Shown: positions 36,428-45,667 of the stretch, piece by piece
Numbering within the stretch: position 1 is the stretch's first letter
Layout: each line of letters opens with the position of its first letter
DNA from: Hafnia alvei
GTDB lineage: Bacteria; Pseudomonadota; Gammaproteobacteria; Enterobacterales; Enterobacteriaceae
Length of the DNA: 64,000 nt
Assembly (NCBI RefSeq): GCF_964063325.1
Contig: NZ_OZ061315.1
Location: 3,410,001-3,474,000 of the forward strand
Direction: 5' to 3'
Made by a program: the position numbers and the translations under genes
The notes under the pieces: generated by a model
Told to the model about the DNA's origin: nothing
Seen by the model: the letters and a program-made list of their open reading frames with translations, nothing else
Database searches by the model: none

Positions 36428-39400
36428 TTGGCTTTCTCCTGCTGGCTACCCTGTGAGTAGTCATTACCTTCTTCGTCTAACCAGTCGATACGGTTCATCT
36501 TGCGTACCACCACAAACTCATCACGGTTGGAACCTACGGTGCCGTAGTAGTTAAAGCCGTAGGCCAACTGAGCATAGCCACCAATCATGTGCGTCGGTTT
36601 AGGCGAAATACGCGTGACCGAGTTATGAATACCACCGCGTTGGCTGGTGATTTCTGAACCAGGAATATTCACGATACGTTCCTGCGCGTGATACATCATG
36701 GTCATACCCGCTGGGATACGCTGGCTCACCACCGCACGCGCGGTTAATGCGCCGTTGGCGTTGAAGGCTTCAATCCAGTCGTTATCTTCAATGCCTAACT
36801 CTTTGGCGTCATCTTCGCTCAGCCAAACAATTGGGCCACCGCGGCCTAACGTCAGCATCAATAAGTTATCGCTGTAAGTTGAGTGAATGCCCCACTTCTG
36901 ATGCGGAGTCAGGAAGTTCAGCGCTTTCTCTTTGTTGCCGTTAGGGGATTTCCCCATCACCGGTGCCGCCGCGCGGGTATCAATCGGTGGACGATAGACC
37001 AGCAAGCTTTCCCCGAAGGCACGCATCCATTCATGATCCTGATAAAGCTGCTGACGGCCGCTCAGGGTGCGCCACGGGATCAGCTCATGCACGTTGGTGT
37101 AACAGGCGTTATAAGAGACATGTTCGTCTTCCAAACCTGACCACGTTGGGCTAGAGATAATCTTGCGCGGCTGCGCCTGAATATCGCGGAAACGAATTTT
37201 TTCGTCTTCTTTGTTCAGCGCCAAATGGGTGTGGTCACGACCGGTAATATTGCTCAGCGCCTGCCATGCTTTCACCGCTACCTGTCCGTTAGTTTCAGGT
37301 GCCAATGACAGAATGACTTCTGCCGCATCAATCGCGGTTTCGATTTTCGGACGTCCAGCGGCTGCGCCGTCTGGCTGGGTATAGTTAAGCTGTTTGAGGA
37401 AATCGACCTCGGTCTGGGTATTCCAGCTAATGCCTTTGCCGCCGTTGCCCAAGGTGTCCATTAACGGCCCCAGAGACGTAAAGCGCGCATAGGTATTTGG
37501 ATAGTCACGTTCAACCGCAATGATGTGCGGTGCGGTTTTACCCGGAATAAGATCGCATTCGCCTTTTTTCCAATCCTTCACGCCAAACGGCTGCGCCAAT
37601 TCGGCAGCAGAGTCATGCTGGATAGGCAATGTAACGATGTCAGTTTCTTTACCTAAATGACCGTCACACATGCGCGAGAACGCATCGGCGATACCTTTAT
37701 AGATTTCCCAATCGCTTTTGGATTCCCACGCAGGATCGACCGCGGCAGACAATGGATGAATAAACGGATGCATATCCGACGTATTCATATCGTCTTTTTC
37801 GTACCATGTGGCGGTTGGCAGCACGATATCGGAATAGAGACAGGTGCTCGACATACGGAAATCAAGCGTAACCACCAGATCCAATTTGCCTTCGCCCGCG
37901 TTGTCTTTCCACTCGACGTCTTCAGGTTTCACTCCGCCCTGCTGGCCTAAATCCTGACCTTGAATACCGTGTTCGGTACCCAGCAGGTATTTCAGCATGT
38001 ACTCATGGCCTTTACCGGAAGATCCCAGTAGGTTTGAACGCCATACGAACAGGTTACGTGGGAAGTTTTTCTCATCGTCCGGCTGCTCGGCGGCAAAGCG
38101 AATCGAACCTTCTTTCAGGCTTTTCACCGTGTAATCCACCGGAGACAGGCCTGCGGCGCGGGCTTGTTCAGCGATATGCAGCGGGTTGGTCCCGAGCTGA
38201 GGCGCGGAAGGCAGCCACCCCATGCGTTCAGCGCGTACGTTTAAATCAATCAGGCTGGTGCTGAAGCGAGATTTATCCGCCATTGGCGACAGCAGTTCTT
38301 CGGTGCCAACGGTTTCATAGCGCCATTGGCTTGAATGGTTGTAGAAGAAAGAGGTGCTGTTCATGTGGCGCGGTGGGCGCTGCCAATCCAGACCAAATGC
38401 CAGCGGAGTCCAGCCCGTTTGCGGACGCAGTTTTTCCTGACCCACGTAGTGAGCCCAGCCGCCGCCGCTTTGGCCGACGCAGCCGCAGAAGATCAGCATG
38501 TTGATCAGGCCGCGGTAGGTCATATCCATGTGATACCAGTGGTTGACACCGGCACCCACGATAATCATGGAGCGACCGTGGGTTTTCTCGGCGTTTTCCG
38601 CAAACTCACGCGCAATGCGCACGATATTTTCTTTGCTTACGCCGGTCACCAGTTCAGCCCAAGCTGGAGAATAGGCTTTCACGTCGTCATAGCTTTGCGC
38701 GCAGTTTTCATCGTTCAAGCCGCGCTCAATGCCGTAGTTTGCCAAGGTCAGATCGTAGACGCTGGTCACTAACGCCGTTGTACCATCGGCCAGCTGTAGG
38801 CGTTTAACCGGCAGCTTATGCAGCAGCACGTCTTTCAGCTCAACGCTGTTGAACGGATCGCTTTCGCCGGTTTTAATACCGCCGAAATACGGGAAGCCCA
38901 CTTCGGCAATCTCGTCATAGTTATCGAGCAGGCTGAGCTGAAGTTTAACTTCTTCGCCGCTCACGCCGTCACGCTGTTCGAGATTCCATTTGCCTTTCTC
39001 ACCCCAACGATAGCCGATAGACCCCTGCGGCGCGGTAAGCTGGCCGTTTTGGTTAATCGCAACGGTTTTCCATTCAGGGTTATTCTCTTGGCCTAAACCA
39101 TCCACCAAGTCAGAAGCACGCAGCATACGGCCTGCCGCATAATGCCCCTCTGCGCGCTGCTCTAGCAGCACCAGCATTGGCATGTCGGTGTAGGTGCGCA
39201 CGTAGTCGGCAAAGTATTCGGTCTGGCGCTGAACGTGGAATTCATTGAGGATCACATGGCCCATCGCCAGCGCCATGGCGCTATCGGTACCCTGTTTCGG
39301 GTTCAGCCAGTGGTCGCACAGCTTGGCAATTTCCGCGTAGTCAGGCGTCACCGCCACGGTCTTCGTGCCTTTGTAACGCACTTCGGTGAAGAAGTGCGCA

Positions 39401-40191
39401 TCCGGCGTACGCGTTTGCGGAACGTTAGAGCCCCAAGCGATGATATAAGAAGAGTTATACCAGTCAGCCGATTCAGGCACGTCGGTTTGCTCGCCCCACG
39501 TCATTGGCGACGCAGGCGGTAAATCGCAGTACCAGTCATAGAAGCTCAGGCATACGCCGCCGATCAGCGACAGATAGCGTGCGCCCGCCGCATAGGAAAC
39601 CATCGACATCGCAGGGATCGGCGAGAAGCCGATAATGCGGTCTGGGCCGTACTGCTTGGCGGTATAAACATTGGATGCCGCAATCAGCTCGTTCACTTCT
39701 TTCCAGCTAGAACGAACGAAACCGCCGCGACCACGCGCCTGTTTGTATTCTTTAGATTTTTCGGTATCGCTAACGATAGAAGCCCATGCGTCTACCGGAT
39801 CGCTATGCTGAGCTTTCGCTTCACGCCACAGCTTCATCAGACGCTTGCGCATCATCGGATATTTCACGCGGTTAGCGCTATACAGATACCAAGAGTAGCT
39901 CGCGCCGCGCGGGCAGCCGCGTGGCTCGTGGTTTGGCAAATTAGGGCGAGTACGAGGATAGTCAGTCTGCTGGGTTTCCCAAGTGACTAGCCCGTTCTTG
40001 ACATAAATCTTCCAGCTACATGAACCGGTACAGTTTACCCCGTGGGTAGAGCGCACGATTTTGTCATGTTGCCAGCGGCTACGGTATCCGTCTTCCCAGT
40101 CACGGTTAACGTTCAGTTCTTGGCCGTGGCCATCAGCGAACGTTTCGCCTTTCTGTTTGAAATAACGGAACCGGTCAAGAAATTTGCTCAT
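36424..40191 (-). CDS. narG: respiratory nitrate reductase alpha subunit NarG
   Basis: This 1255-residue molybdo-bis-MGD enzyme reduces nitrate to nitrite in anaerobic respiration. The N-terminal FS0 cluster ligands are His50, Cys54, Cys58 and Cys93 (THGVNCTGSC and EPRGCPRG). The Asp ligand region of the molybdenum lies in QTDVPESADWYNSSY. The frame is open to 40254, but the start at 40191 gives MSKFLDRFRYF, identical in kind to E. coli, with AGGAG eight bases upstream. An FNR site lies 108 bases upstream. It heads narGHJI. Confidence 0.97.
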   Translation of the reverse strand: MSKFLDRFRYFKQKGETFADGHGQELNVNRDWEDGYRSRWQHDKIVRSTHGVNCTGSCSWKIYVKNGLVTWETQQTDYPRTRPNLPNHEPRGCPRGASYSWYLYSANRVKYPMMRKRLMKLWREAKAQHSDPVDAWASIVSDTEKSKEYKQARGRGGFVRSSWKEVNELIAASNVYTAKQYGPDRIIGFSPIPAMSMVSYAAGARYLSLIGGVCLSFYDWYCDLPPASPMTWGEQTDVPESADWYNSSYIIAWGSNVPQTRTPDAHFFTEVRYKGTKTVAVTPDYAEIAKLCDHWLNPKQGTDSAMALAMGHVILNEFHVQRQTEYFADYVRTYTDMPMLVLLEQRAEGHYAAGRMLRASDLVDGLGQENNPEWKTVAINQNGQLTAPQGSIGYRWGEKGKWNLEQRDGVSGEEVKLQLSLLDNYDEIAEVGFPYFGGIKTGESDPFNSVELKDVLLHKLPVKRLQLADGTTALVTSVYDLTLANYGIERGLNDENCAQSYDDVKAYSPAWAELVTGVSKENIVRIAREFAENAEKTHGRSMIIVGAGVNHWYHMDMTYRGLINMLIFCGCVGQSGGGWAHYVGQEKLRPQTGWTPLAFGLDWQRPPRHMNSTSFFYNHSSQWRYETVGTEELLSPMADKSRFSTSLIDLNVRAERMGWLPSAPQLGTNPLHIAEQARAAGLSPVDYTVKSLKEGSIRFAAEQPDDEKNFPRNLFVWRSNLLGSSGKGHEYMLKYLLGTEHGIQGQDLGQQGGVKPEDVEWKDNAGEGKLDLVVTLDFRMSSTCLYSDIVLPTATWYEKDDMNTSDMHPFIHPLSAAVDPAWESKSDWEIYKGIADAFSRMCDGHLGKETDIVTLPIQHDSAAELAQPFGVKDWKKGECDLIPGKTAPHIIAVERDYPNTYARFTSLGPLMDTLGNGGKGISWNTQTEVDFLKQLNYTQPDGAAAGRPKIETAIDAAEVILSLAPETNGQVAVKAWQALSNITGRDHTHLALNKEDEKIRFRDIQAQPRKIISSPTWSGLEDEHVSYNACYTNVHELIPWRTLSGRQQLYQDHEWMRAFGESLLVYRPPIDTRAAAPVMGKSPNGNKEKALNFLTPHQKWGIHSTYSDNLLMLTLGRGGPIVWLSEDDAKELGIEDNDWIEAFNANGALTARAVVSQRIPAGMTMMYHAQERIVNIPGSEITSQRGGIHNSVTRISPKPTHMIGGYAQLAYGFNYYGTVGSNRDEFVVVRKMNRIDWLDEEGNDYSQGSQQEKAK

Positions 40192-40298
40192 CCGGAGTTC
40201 TCCTGATACGGGGATTAAATCCCCTGTCATTATTGTGAAATATGCGTGATGCATTGCTCAGATTGCGGCCAGACTACCGAGCGTTACGCGCGCGGAAC

Positions 40299-40312
40299 TT
40301 GATTGCGATCAA
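40299..40312 (-). promoter_or_regulatory. FNR site of the narG promoter
   Basis: TTGAT-TGCG-ATCAA is a perfect FNR palindrome. A possible -10, TAGTCT on the minus strand (40276-40271), predicts an RNA start near 40264, which puts the FNR centre at -41.5, the position used in E. coli narG. The rest of the 467-base gap to the next gene (40313-40658) is AT-rich with no gene seen; distal NarL and IHF sites would be expected there, but I could not pick them out with confidence. Confidence 0.85.
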
Positions 40313-40658
40313 GGCGGAACGCGGGACCAATTCCCACATCAGTGCGAAATACCACCAAAGGATAAGATCCAGAAAAGCATCTAATTAAATGAAAAATAGA
40401 GATTAATTTTAAATCCGCATGTTTTATTGAGGATAATTTGCTAGGCAAGACTATTTGGGGGTAGGTAAGTCGTTGATGGCAATCAGGTCAGTGTTTTTGC
40501 TTAATACTTCAACGTCAAAATATAAGAAAAAAGAGTAACAACATGAAAATGGGATATTGTATTTACCGCTCAGACATATCAGCATCACGCCGAAAATATT
40601 CCCTTCTGGATTATTCTTTCAGCCAGAAGTCGCGTTTTACTCTTGAGATTGACACCTG

Positions 40659-41111
40659 ATGAGTCATATAAAATATGTGATGTTCCCTGTTTTGGCAGCG
40701 CTTCCCTTATTCGCTAATGCCATTGAGCCAGACACCAGCTCTCCCATTCAGCATCAAAAATGCGGAAAAAACATTAACCTAACCTTGAGAAATGTGGCCG
40801 ATGGTCACGCCGTTATCGGTTTGATTAACCGTAAAACCAAGGCTTGGGATTATTTTTACTCTCATAATGGCTTTGTCAGCGATTACAAATATTCCCAATA
40901 TGCTCCCGCTATCCATAACACTAAATCCGATAGCTATGAACTGGCTAAAGAAACAGCCAATAACAGCCCTGAAATTTATTGGGGCGTGGATAAAGCCGGT
41001 AATTATCGATTAACTCTTGGCAAACACAGCTATCGCTGCGGGCCGCTGATGGCGCCAGAAACCAACCCAGCGCGTGTAAATGACAATTTAAACGCGGCCT
41101 ATGGGGAATAG
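40659..41111 (+). CDS. hypothetical secreted protein between narG and narK
   Basis: I do not recognise this 150-residue protein. It has a clear signal peptide (hydrophobic MFPVLAALPLF, likely cleavage after ANA at residue 21) and a mature part of about 129 residues. The mature part has two Cys residues, Cys35 and Cys127, near its two ends, so a single disulfide is likely. It is rich in Tyr, Asn and His. It lies on the strand opposite to narK and narGHJI, in a gap that has no gene in E. coli. A terminator follows it. Confidence 0.7.
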   Translation: MSHIKYVMFPVLAALPLFANAIEPDTSSPIQHQKCGKNINLTLRNVADGHAVIGLINRKTKAWDYFYSHNGFVSDYKYSQYAPAIHNTKSDSYELAKETANNSPEIYWGVDKAGNYRLTLGKHSYRCGPLMAPETNPARVNDNLNAAYGE

Positions 41112-41140
41112 TCACCCCGCTGTTCGCCCATAATAAAAAA

Positions 41141-41171
41141 GCCCCTGCGAGAATTCAGCGGGGGCTTTTTT
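41141..41171 (+). terminator. terminator after the secreted-protein gene
   Basis: GCCCCTGC pairs with GCGGGGGC (bulged by one base) and is followed by TTTTTTA; an A6 tract precedes it. It could act in both directions. Confidence 0.8.
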
Positions 41172-41220
41172 ATTAGAACGAGCAAACTTATTAACGTGTT
41201 ACCGACCGTTTAAAAGATCG

Positions 41221-41375
41221 AGATACACGGGTCTAGCACACCGCGGGGCGGTTACGGAACACATCCATGTGTTCCTCCCTAAAGGGCAACGCTTCCGCGT
41301 TGTTCAACTTTGCTCCAGGCAAAGTTGTCGGCGGCTTACGCCGCTACGACCCCATCGGTGTACTCCCCCTAAAAA
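41221..41375 (-). repeat. structured multi-hairpin repeat downstream of narK
   Basis: This non-coding stretch holds four consecutive hairpins: GGAACACAT/ATGTGTTCC (41256-41275), AACGC/GCGTT (41288-41301), AACTTTGC/GCAAAGTT (41306-41326) and GTCG-GCGGC/GCCGC-TACGAC (41327-41350). TACAC and GGTGTA lie near the ends. Read on the minus strand it is the 3' untranslated region of narK. The first three hairpins match, with compensatory stem changes, the insertion inside the ERIC element at 63375-63442. Confidence 0.7.
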
Positions 41376-41403
41376 TAAGCTTAAGTATCTTACTTTAAAC
41401 CTA

Positions 41404-42819
41404 TTAGCGGGCTTTCTTTGTTGCCAGCGTTTTCAAATTACGGCCATAAACAAACCACGTAATCAGAATACAGACGACGTAAAACACCACAAAGATCTTC
41501 ATTGCCCCAGCCGGAGAACCGGTCAGCGCCAACGATGTGCCAAAGGCTTTAGGAATAAAGAAGCCCCCTGCTGCACCAATAGCGGAGATAAAACCTAACG
41601 CCGCCGCAGTATCGGTGACGGCTTCGCGCTGTGCCTGATCGTCGCTACCGCCACGCGCTTTCACGCTGTCGATAGTGATCTTACGGAATACCACCGCAAT
41701 CATCTGGAACGTTGAACCACTGCCTAAGCCTGCGGTTAAGAACAGCAGCATAAAGACGCTGTAGAAGGCAATAAACGAACCACCTACGCCGTGAGTTGGC
41801 AGCGTCAGGAACAACAGCGCGGCGAAAATCGCCATCAGCACAAAGTTGATCAGCGTAACCCGAATGCCGCCAAAGCGATCGGACAGAGCCCCGCCGACCG
41901 GACGAGCCAGCGCACCGAGGAACGGGCCAAAGAAGGCGTAATGCAGGATCACCACATCAGGGAACTGAGTTTTTGACAGCATGGCAAAACCTGCCGAAAA
42001 ACCGATAAACGAGCCGAACGTAGAGAGATACAGCACGCTCAAGATCCACAGGTGCCCACGTTTAAGCACCGGTAGCTGTTGGCTGAGCGAGGCCTTCGAC
42101 GCGGCTAAATCATTCATGCCAAACCAAGCAAACAGCGTGGCAATAATCAGGAACGGCACCCAGATCCACGCGGCATTTTCCAACCACAGGCTACTACCGT
42201 CTGGCTGGGTATGACCTGTACCCCCGAAGATACCGAAAATGCTGATGGAAATAGCAATCGGCGCAATCAGCTGCATCACGCTGACGCCCAAATTACCCAA
42301 GCCCCCGTTTAAGCCCAGCGCTCCACCCTGTTTGTTCTTAGGGAAGAAGAAGCTGATGTTAGCCATGCTGGAGGCAAAGTTAGCACCGGCAAAACCACAC
42401 AGCAGGGAAATCGTCACGAAAACGCTGAACGACGTCGTTGGGTCCTGCACCGCATATCCCAGCCATAGGCAGGGAATAATGAGGAAAATAGTGCTGATTG
42501 CGGTCCAGCGACGCCCACCAAACATAGGGATCACAAAGGAGTATGGCACACGCAAAATCGCGCCCGAAACAGAAGGCAGCGCGGTCAACATAAACAGCTG
42601 ATCGGTGGTGAAGTTAAACCCGACCTTGTTGAGATTTACCGCCACCGCGCTGAACAGCATCCAGACGCAAAAAGCGAGTAATAAACAGGGAATTGAAATC
42701 CATAGATTACGCTGAGCTGTTTTTTGGCCGATTTGCTGCCAAAAATCAGGCTCTTCAGGGCGCCAATCCTGGATCACGCCCCCTTTCGGTTGTGTATCTG
42801 GAGCGGATGCTTGTGTCAT
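41404..42819 (-). CDS. narK: nitrate/nitrite antiporter NarK
   Basis: This 471-residue MFS protein exchanges nitrate for nitrite across the inner membrane during nitrate respiration. It matches E. coli NarK: IQDWRPEEPDFWQ, NLWISIPCLLLAFCVWMLFSAVAVNL, the nitrate signature GFAGANFASSMANISFFFPK and the second signature GLGSGSTFQMI. The open frame reaches 42981, but the start at 42819 gives the family N-terminus with an AGAGG site. FNR and NarL-type sites lie upstream, shared with divergent narXL. No NarS-like processed 3' RNA is evident. Confidence 0.96.
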   Translation of the reverse strand: MTQASAPDTQPKGGVIQDWRPEEPDFWQQIGQKTAQRNLWISIPCLLLAFCVWMLFSAVAVNLNKVGFNFTTDQLFMLTALPSVSGAILRVPYSFVIPMFGGRRWTAISTIFLIIPCLWLGYAVQDPTTSFSVFVTISLLCGFAGANFASSMANISFFFPKNKQGGALGLNGGLGNLGVSVMQLIAPIAISISIFGIFGGTGHTQPDGSSLWLENAAWIWVPFLIIATLFAWFGMNDLAASKASLSQQLPVLKRGHLWILSVLYLSTFGSFIGFSAGFAMLSKTQFPDVVILHYAFFGPFLGALARPVGGALSDRFGGIRVTLINFVLMAIFAALLFLTLPTHGVGGSFIAFYSVFMLLFLTAGLGSGSTFQMIAVVFRKITIDSVKARGGSDDQAQREAVTDTAAALGFISAIGAAGGFFIPKAFGTSLALTGSPAGAMKIFVVFYVVCILITWFVYGRNLKTLATKKAR

Positions 42820-42880
42820 AAAAACCTCTGCCTTTATCCGGTTAGTAGCGGAGTTGTACGCATCACGCCCGTGGGCAAAC

Positions 42881-42894
42881 TTGATACAAATCAA
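42881..42894 (-). promoter_or_regulatory. FNR site of the narK promoter
   Basis: TTGAT-ACAA-ATCAA is a perfect FNR palindrome, 62 bases before the narK start. A minus-strand -10-like TACAAC (42858-42853) predicts an RNA start near 42846 and the FNR centre at -41.5. Confidence 0.88.
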
Positions 42895-43043
42895 GCCGCT
42901 GTAAGGTAGCAATTTGGCGAAATCAGCCATAACTCCCTTAATGAGTAGTCTATAATGAGAAAAATATTTCCGAAGAATCATCCGGTTAAAGCTTTAATAA
43001 TTGCGCCTCCGCTGTGTGAGTAGCACACGCAAATATTAAGGGT

Positions 43044-43059
43044 TACTTCCTTATGGGTA
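43044..43059. promoter_or_regulatory. NarL/NarP 7-2-7 site in the narK-narX region
   Basis: TACTTCC-TT-ATGGGTA forms inverted heptamers two bases apart, close to the TACYNMT consensus (one half perfect, the other with one change). A further heptamer, ATGAGTA, is at 42941-42947. These are suitably placed for NarL control of narK and perhaps narX. Confidence 0.6.
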
Positions 43060-43135
43060 TGGGGTTATAGGCTAGGATGATTTAAAAAGGCTTTTCAAAG
43101 GTATCTTTCCTTTTTTCCGCAGCCGGTAGATTTTC

Positions 43136-44920
43136 ATGAAACATTTCTGTGCACGTTTTTCCATCGTCAGCCAGGTAGCCGTTTTGATGCTACTGCTTGG
43201 CGTATGTGGTATCGCAGGAATGAGCGTTTCTAGCTGGATGGCACAGAGCATTCAAGGCAACGCGCACGCGATCAACACGTCCGGGTCGCTGAGAATGCAG
43301 AGCTATCGTTTACTCTCGATGGTACCGCTGAATGCTAATGCGGATAGCAAGCGCTGCCTTAATGAATTAAATAAAGATTTAAACAGCCCGGTATTGCTTT
43401 CAGCCGTCAAGGAAGAGCATCTCAACACGCAGTTTTCCGCCCTGCAGCGTGCTTGGCAAGGCGATCTGCTTCCCGCGCTGCTGGCAGCACAGCACCCTGA
43501 CGATGCTCGAGATAACGTGGCCAAATTCGTCGGCCACTTAGATGAACTGGTTTCCGCCATCGATCACCAAACCGAACAGCGTTTGACGATGGTTAGCGTA
43601 GTACAAAAGATTTTTATTATTCTCACGCTGTTACTGCTGGTTGGCACCGTAGTCTATTTACGCCGTCGATTACTCCACCCTTGGCGCCAGTTAGTCAGTA
43701 TGTCGCAGGCAATTGGGCAAGGAAATTTCAGCCAGCGTTTTCAGCAGACCGATCATCAGGATGAAATGGCTATTTTGGGTTCAACGCTGAATGCCATGTC
43801 GTCCGAACTCTCGCTGATGTATGGCAAACTCGAGCAGCTGGTCGAACAAAAAACCACGGATTTACAAAAGAAAAATCAGGTTTTGTCGTATCTATATCGT
43901 GCCAGCCGCCAGCTCCATTCACGCGCACCGTTATGTTCTCGCCTGCTGCCGGTGCTCACGGAGCTGCAAGAGCTCACGCCGCTGCATTCGCTGCAAATAC
44001 GCTTATATGAAAATAACAGCGACGAGCAGTTTGATGAGCTTAACTGTGTGGAAACACAGCGTCCCAAACACTGTCCTGATACGCATTGCGTTCAATGTTT
44101 AAATCATTCTGAGCATGTTCCAAATAAACCTAGCTCTACGGTCAGTTGGAGCTTGAACGATCAAAGCGGCCGGTATGGTTTGATTTTGGCCCAGCTGCCT
44201 GAGGGCGTAACGCTACAGCCCGAGCAAACGCAGCTGATGATGACGTTGTCCGAACAGATCACCAGCACCTTGGCGCTGGAACAACAGGCCGATCAACAGC
44301 AACAGCTGGCGGTGATGGAAGAACGTTCTGCCATTGCCCGTGAGCTGCACGACTCCATCGCCCAGTCGCTCTCATGCTTAAAGATGAAAATCAGCTATTT
44401 ACAGATGCAGTCCACGGCGTTGCCTGACAATATTCAAACCCAGCTGCAAGAGATGCGCGAAGAGCTGAATGCCGCCTATCGTCAACTGCGCGAGCTGCTG
44501 ACGACTTTTCGTCTGAAGCTTAGCGAGCCGGGGTTACTGGCTGCTTTGCAGGTCACCGTCGCCGAATTTAATCAACGCTTTGGTTTTGCTATCCATTTTG
44601 ACTATCAGCTTCCAGCCAAATGTGTTCCATCACATCAGGCTATTCATTTAGTGCAAATTGCCAGAGAAGCACTAAGCAACATACTTAAACACGCGCAGGC
44701 AACGCAGGTTGATATGACCATCACCCTACAAGATGATGAAATCGTTATGTCTATTTGTGACAACGGCCTGGGTATTAGCGCTTCCCCTGAGCGACAGAAT
44801 CACTACGGTCTCGTGATTATGAGCGATAGAGCCCAGAGCCTGAACGGAGAATGCCGAATTTCACGCCGTGCGAGCGGTGGCACCGAAGTACGAGTCACAT
44901 TCCCGCAGGAATTACGCTAA
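43136..44920 (+). CDS. narX: nitrate/nitrite sensor kinase NarX
   Basis: This 594-residue membrane kinase senses periplasmic nitrate and phosphorylates NarL. It has a first membrane helix (about 12-32) and the periplasmic nitrate-binding P box at about 42-59 (HAINTSGSLRMQSYRLL). A second helix near 155-175 and a HAMP domain follow, then a Cys-containing central region. The HPK7-type H box is ARELHDSIAQSLSCLKMKI, and an ATPase domain with DNGLGI and HYGLVIM ends it. It is divergent from narK and is followed by narL, as in E. coli. Confidence 0.96.
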   Translation: MKHFCARFSIVSQVAVLMLLLGVCGIAGMSVSSWMAQSIQGNAHAINTSGSLRMQSYRLLSMVPLNANADSKRCLNELNKDLNSPVLLSAVKEEHLNTQFSALQRAWQGDLLPALLAAQHPDDARDNVAKFVGHLDELVSAIDHQTEQRLTMVSVVQKIFIILTLLLLVGTVVYLRRRLLHPWRQLVSMSQAIGQGNFSQRFQQTDHQDEMAILGSTLNAMSSELSLMYGKLEQLVEQKTTDLQKKNQVLSYLYRASRQLHSRAPLCSRLLPVLTELQELTPLHSLQIRLYENNSDEQFDELNCVETQRPKHCPDTHCVQCLNHSEHVPNKPSSTVSWSLNDQSGRYGLILAQLPEGVTLQPEQTQLMMTLSEQITSTLALEQQADQQQQLAVMEERSAIARELHDSIAQSLSCLKMKISYLQMQSTALPDNIQTQLQEMREELNAAYRQLRELLTTFRLKLSEPGLLAALQVTVAEFNQRFGFAIHFDYQLPAKCVPSHQAIHLVQIAREALSNILKHAQATQVDMTITLQDDEIVMSICDNGLGISASPERQNHYGLVIMSDRAQSLNGECRISRRASGGTEVRVTFPQELR

Positions 44921-44951
44921 TCCCACGGCATCTGGTTTAGAGGAGAAATTG

Positions 44952-45614
44952 ATGAATTCCACATTAACTCAAGACGATCAATATACGATTCTGTTAATTG
45001 ACGATCACCCGATGCTTCGCAGCGGCGTGAAACAACTGATTAGCCTTGAGCCACAGCTAAAGGTGATCGGCGAAGCCAGCAACGGTCAACAAGGTATTGA
45101 ATTGGCGGAAGAGCTCGATCCTGATTTGATTTTGCTCGACCTCAATATGCCGGGCATGAACGGGCTGGAAACGCTGGATCAGCTTCGTACCCGCACACTA
45201 TCAGGCCGCGTGGTGGTGTTTAGCGTTTCGAATCATGAAGATGACGTCATCAGTGCGTTAAAGCGCGGTGCCGATGGCTACTTGCTTAAAGACATGGAGC
45301 CAGAGGATCTGCTGCGTTCACTCCATCAGGCCGCTGCCGGACAAGTGGTTATCAGTGAAGCGCTCACGCCGGTATTAGCCGCCAGCCTGCGTGAAAGTCG
45401 CCCTTCTTCAGAGCGCGATGTGCAGCAATTAACCCCGCGCGAATGCGATATTTTGAAGCTGATTGCGCAAGGCTTACCGAACAAAATGATCGCCCGTAAA
45501 TTAATGATTACCGAAAGTACGGTAAAAGTTCACGTGAAGCATTTGCTGAAAAAAATGAAGTTAAAATCGCGTGTAGAAGCCGCTGTATGGGTATTACAAG
45601 AAAAGGTCTTTTGA
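44952..45614 (+). CDS. narL: nitrate/nitrite response regulator NarL
   Basis: This 220-residue regulator activates nitrate respiration genes and represses alternatives when nitrate is present. The receiver domain shows LLIDDHPMLR, phospho-Asp in LILLDLNMPGM and GYLLKDM. The C-terminal LuxR-type helix-turn-helix is LTPRECDILKLIAQGLPNKMIARKL and STVKVHVKHLLKKM. The open frame overlaps narX, but the start at 44952 has an AGGAG site and gives the family length. Confidence 0.96.
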   Translation: MNSTLTQDDQYTILLIDDHPMLRSGVKQLISLEPQLKVIGEASNGQQGIELAEELDPDLILLDLNMPGMNGLETLDQLRTRTLSGRVVVFSVSNHEDDVISALKRGADGYLLKDMEPEDLLRSLHQAAAGQVVISEALTPVLAASLRESRPSSERDVQQLTPRECDILKLIAQGLPNKMIARKLMITESTVKVHVKHLLKKMKLKSRVEAAVWVLQEKVF

Positions 45615-45616
45615 TC

Positions 45617-45654
45617 AAAAAAGCCCGCGAGAAAATATCGACGGGCTTTTTATT
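45617..45654. terminator. terminator between narL and the DsbA paralogue
   Basis: AAAAAAGCCCG...CGGGCTTTTT forms a stem bounded by A and T tracts between two convergent genes, so it can work in both directions. Confidence 0.85.
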
Positions 45655-45667
45655 ACGGTACTGAAAA

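Noticed and set aside
38335..38772. 145-codon frame antisense to narG, and many similar frames opposite narGHJI, mdtBC and cysJI
   Set aside because: They lie wholly opposite well-recognised genes and show no start signals or family motifs.
41221..41403. NarS-like small RNA from the narK 3' end
   Set aside because: The region holds a multi-hairpin repeat and no clear terminator with a U tail on the narK strand, and no similarity to the known RNA was evident.
41269..41598. Plus-strand frame of 109 codons downstream of the narG-narK intervening gene
   Set aside because: It begins within the hairpin repeat and runs antisense into narK, with no family similarity.
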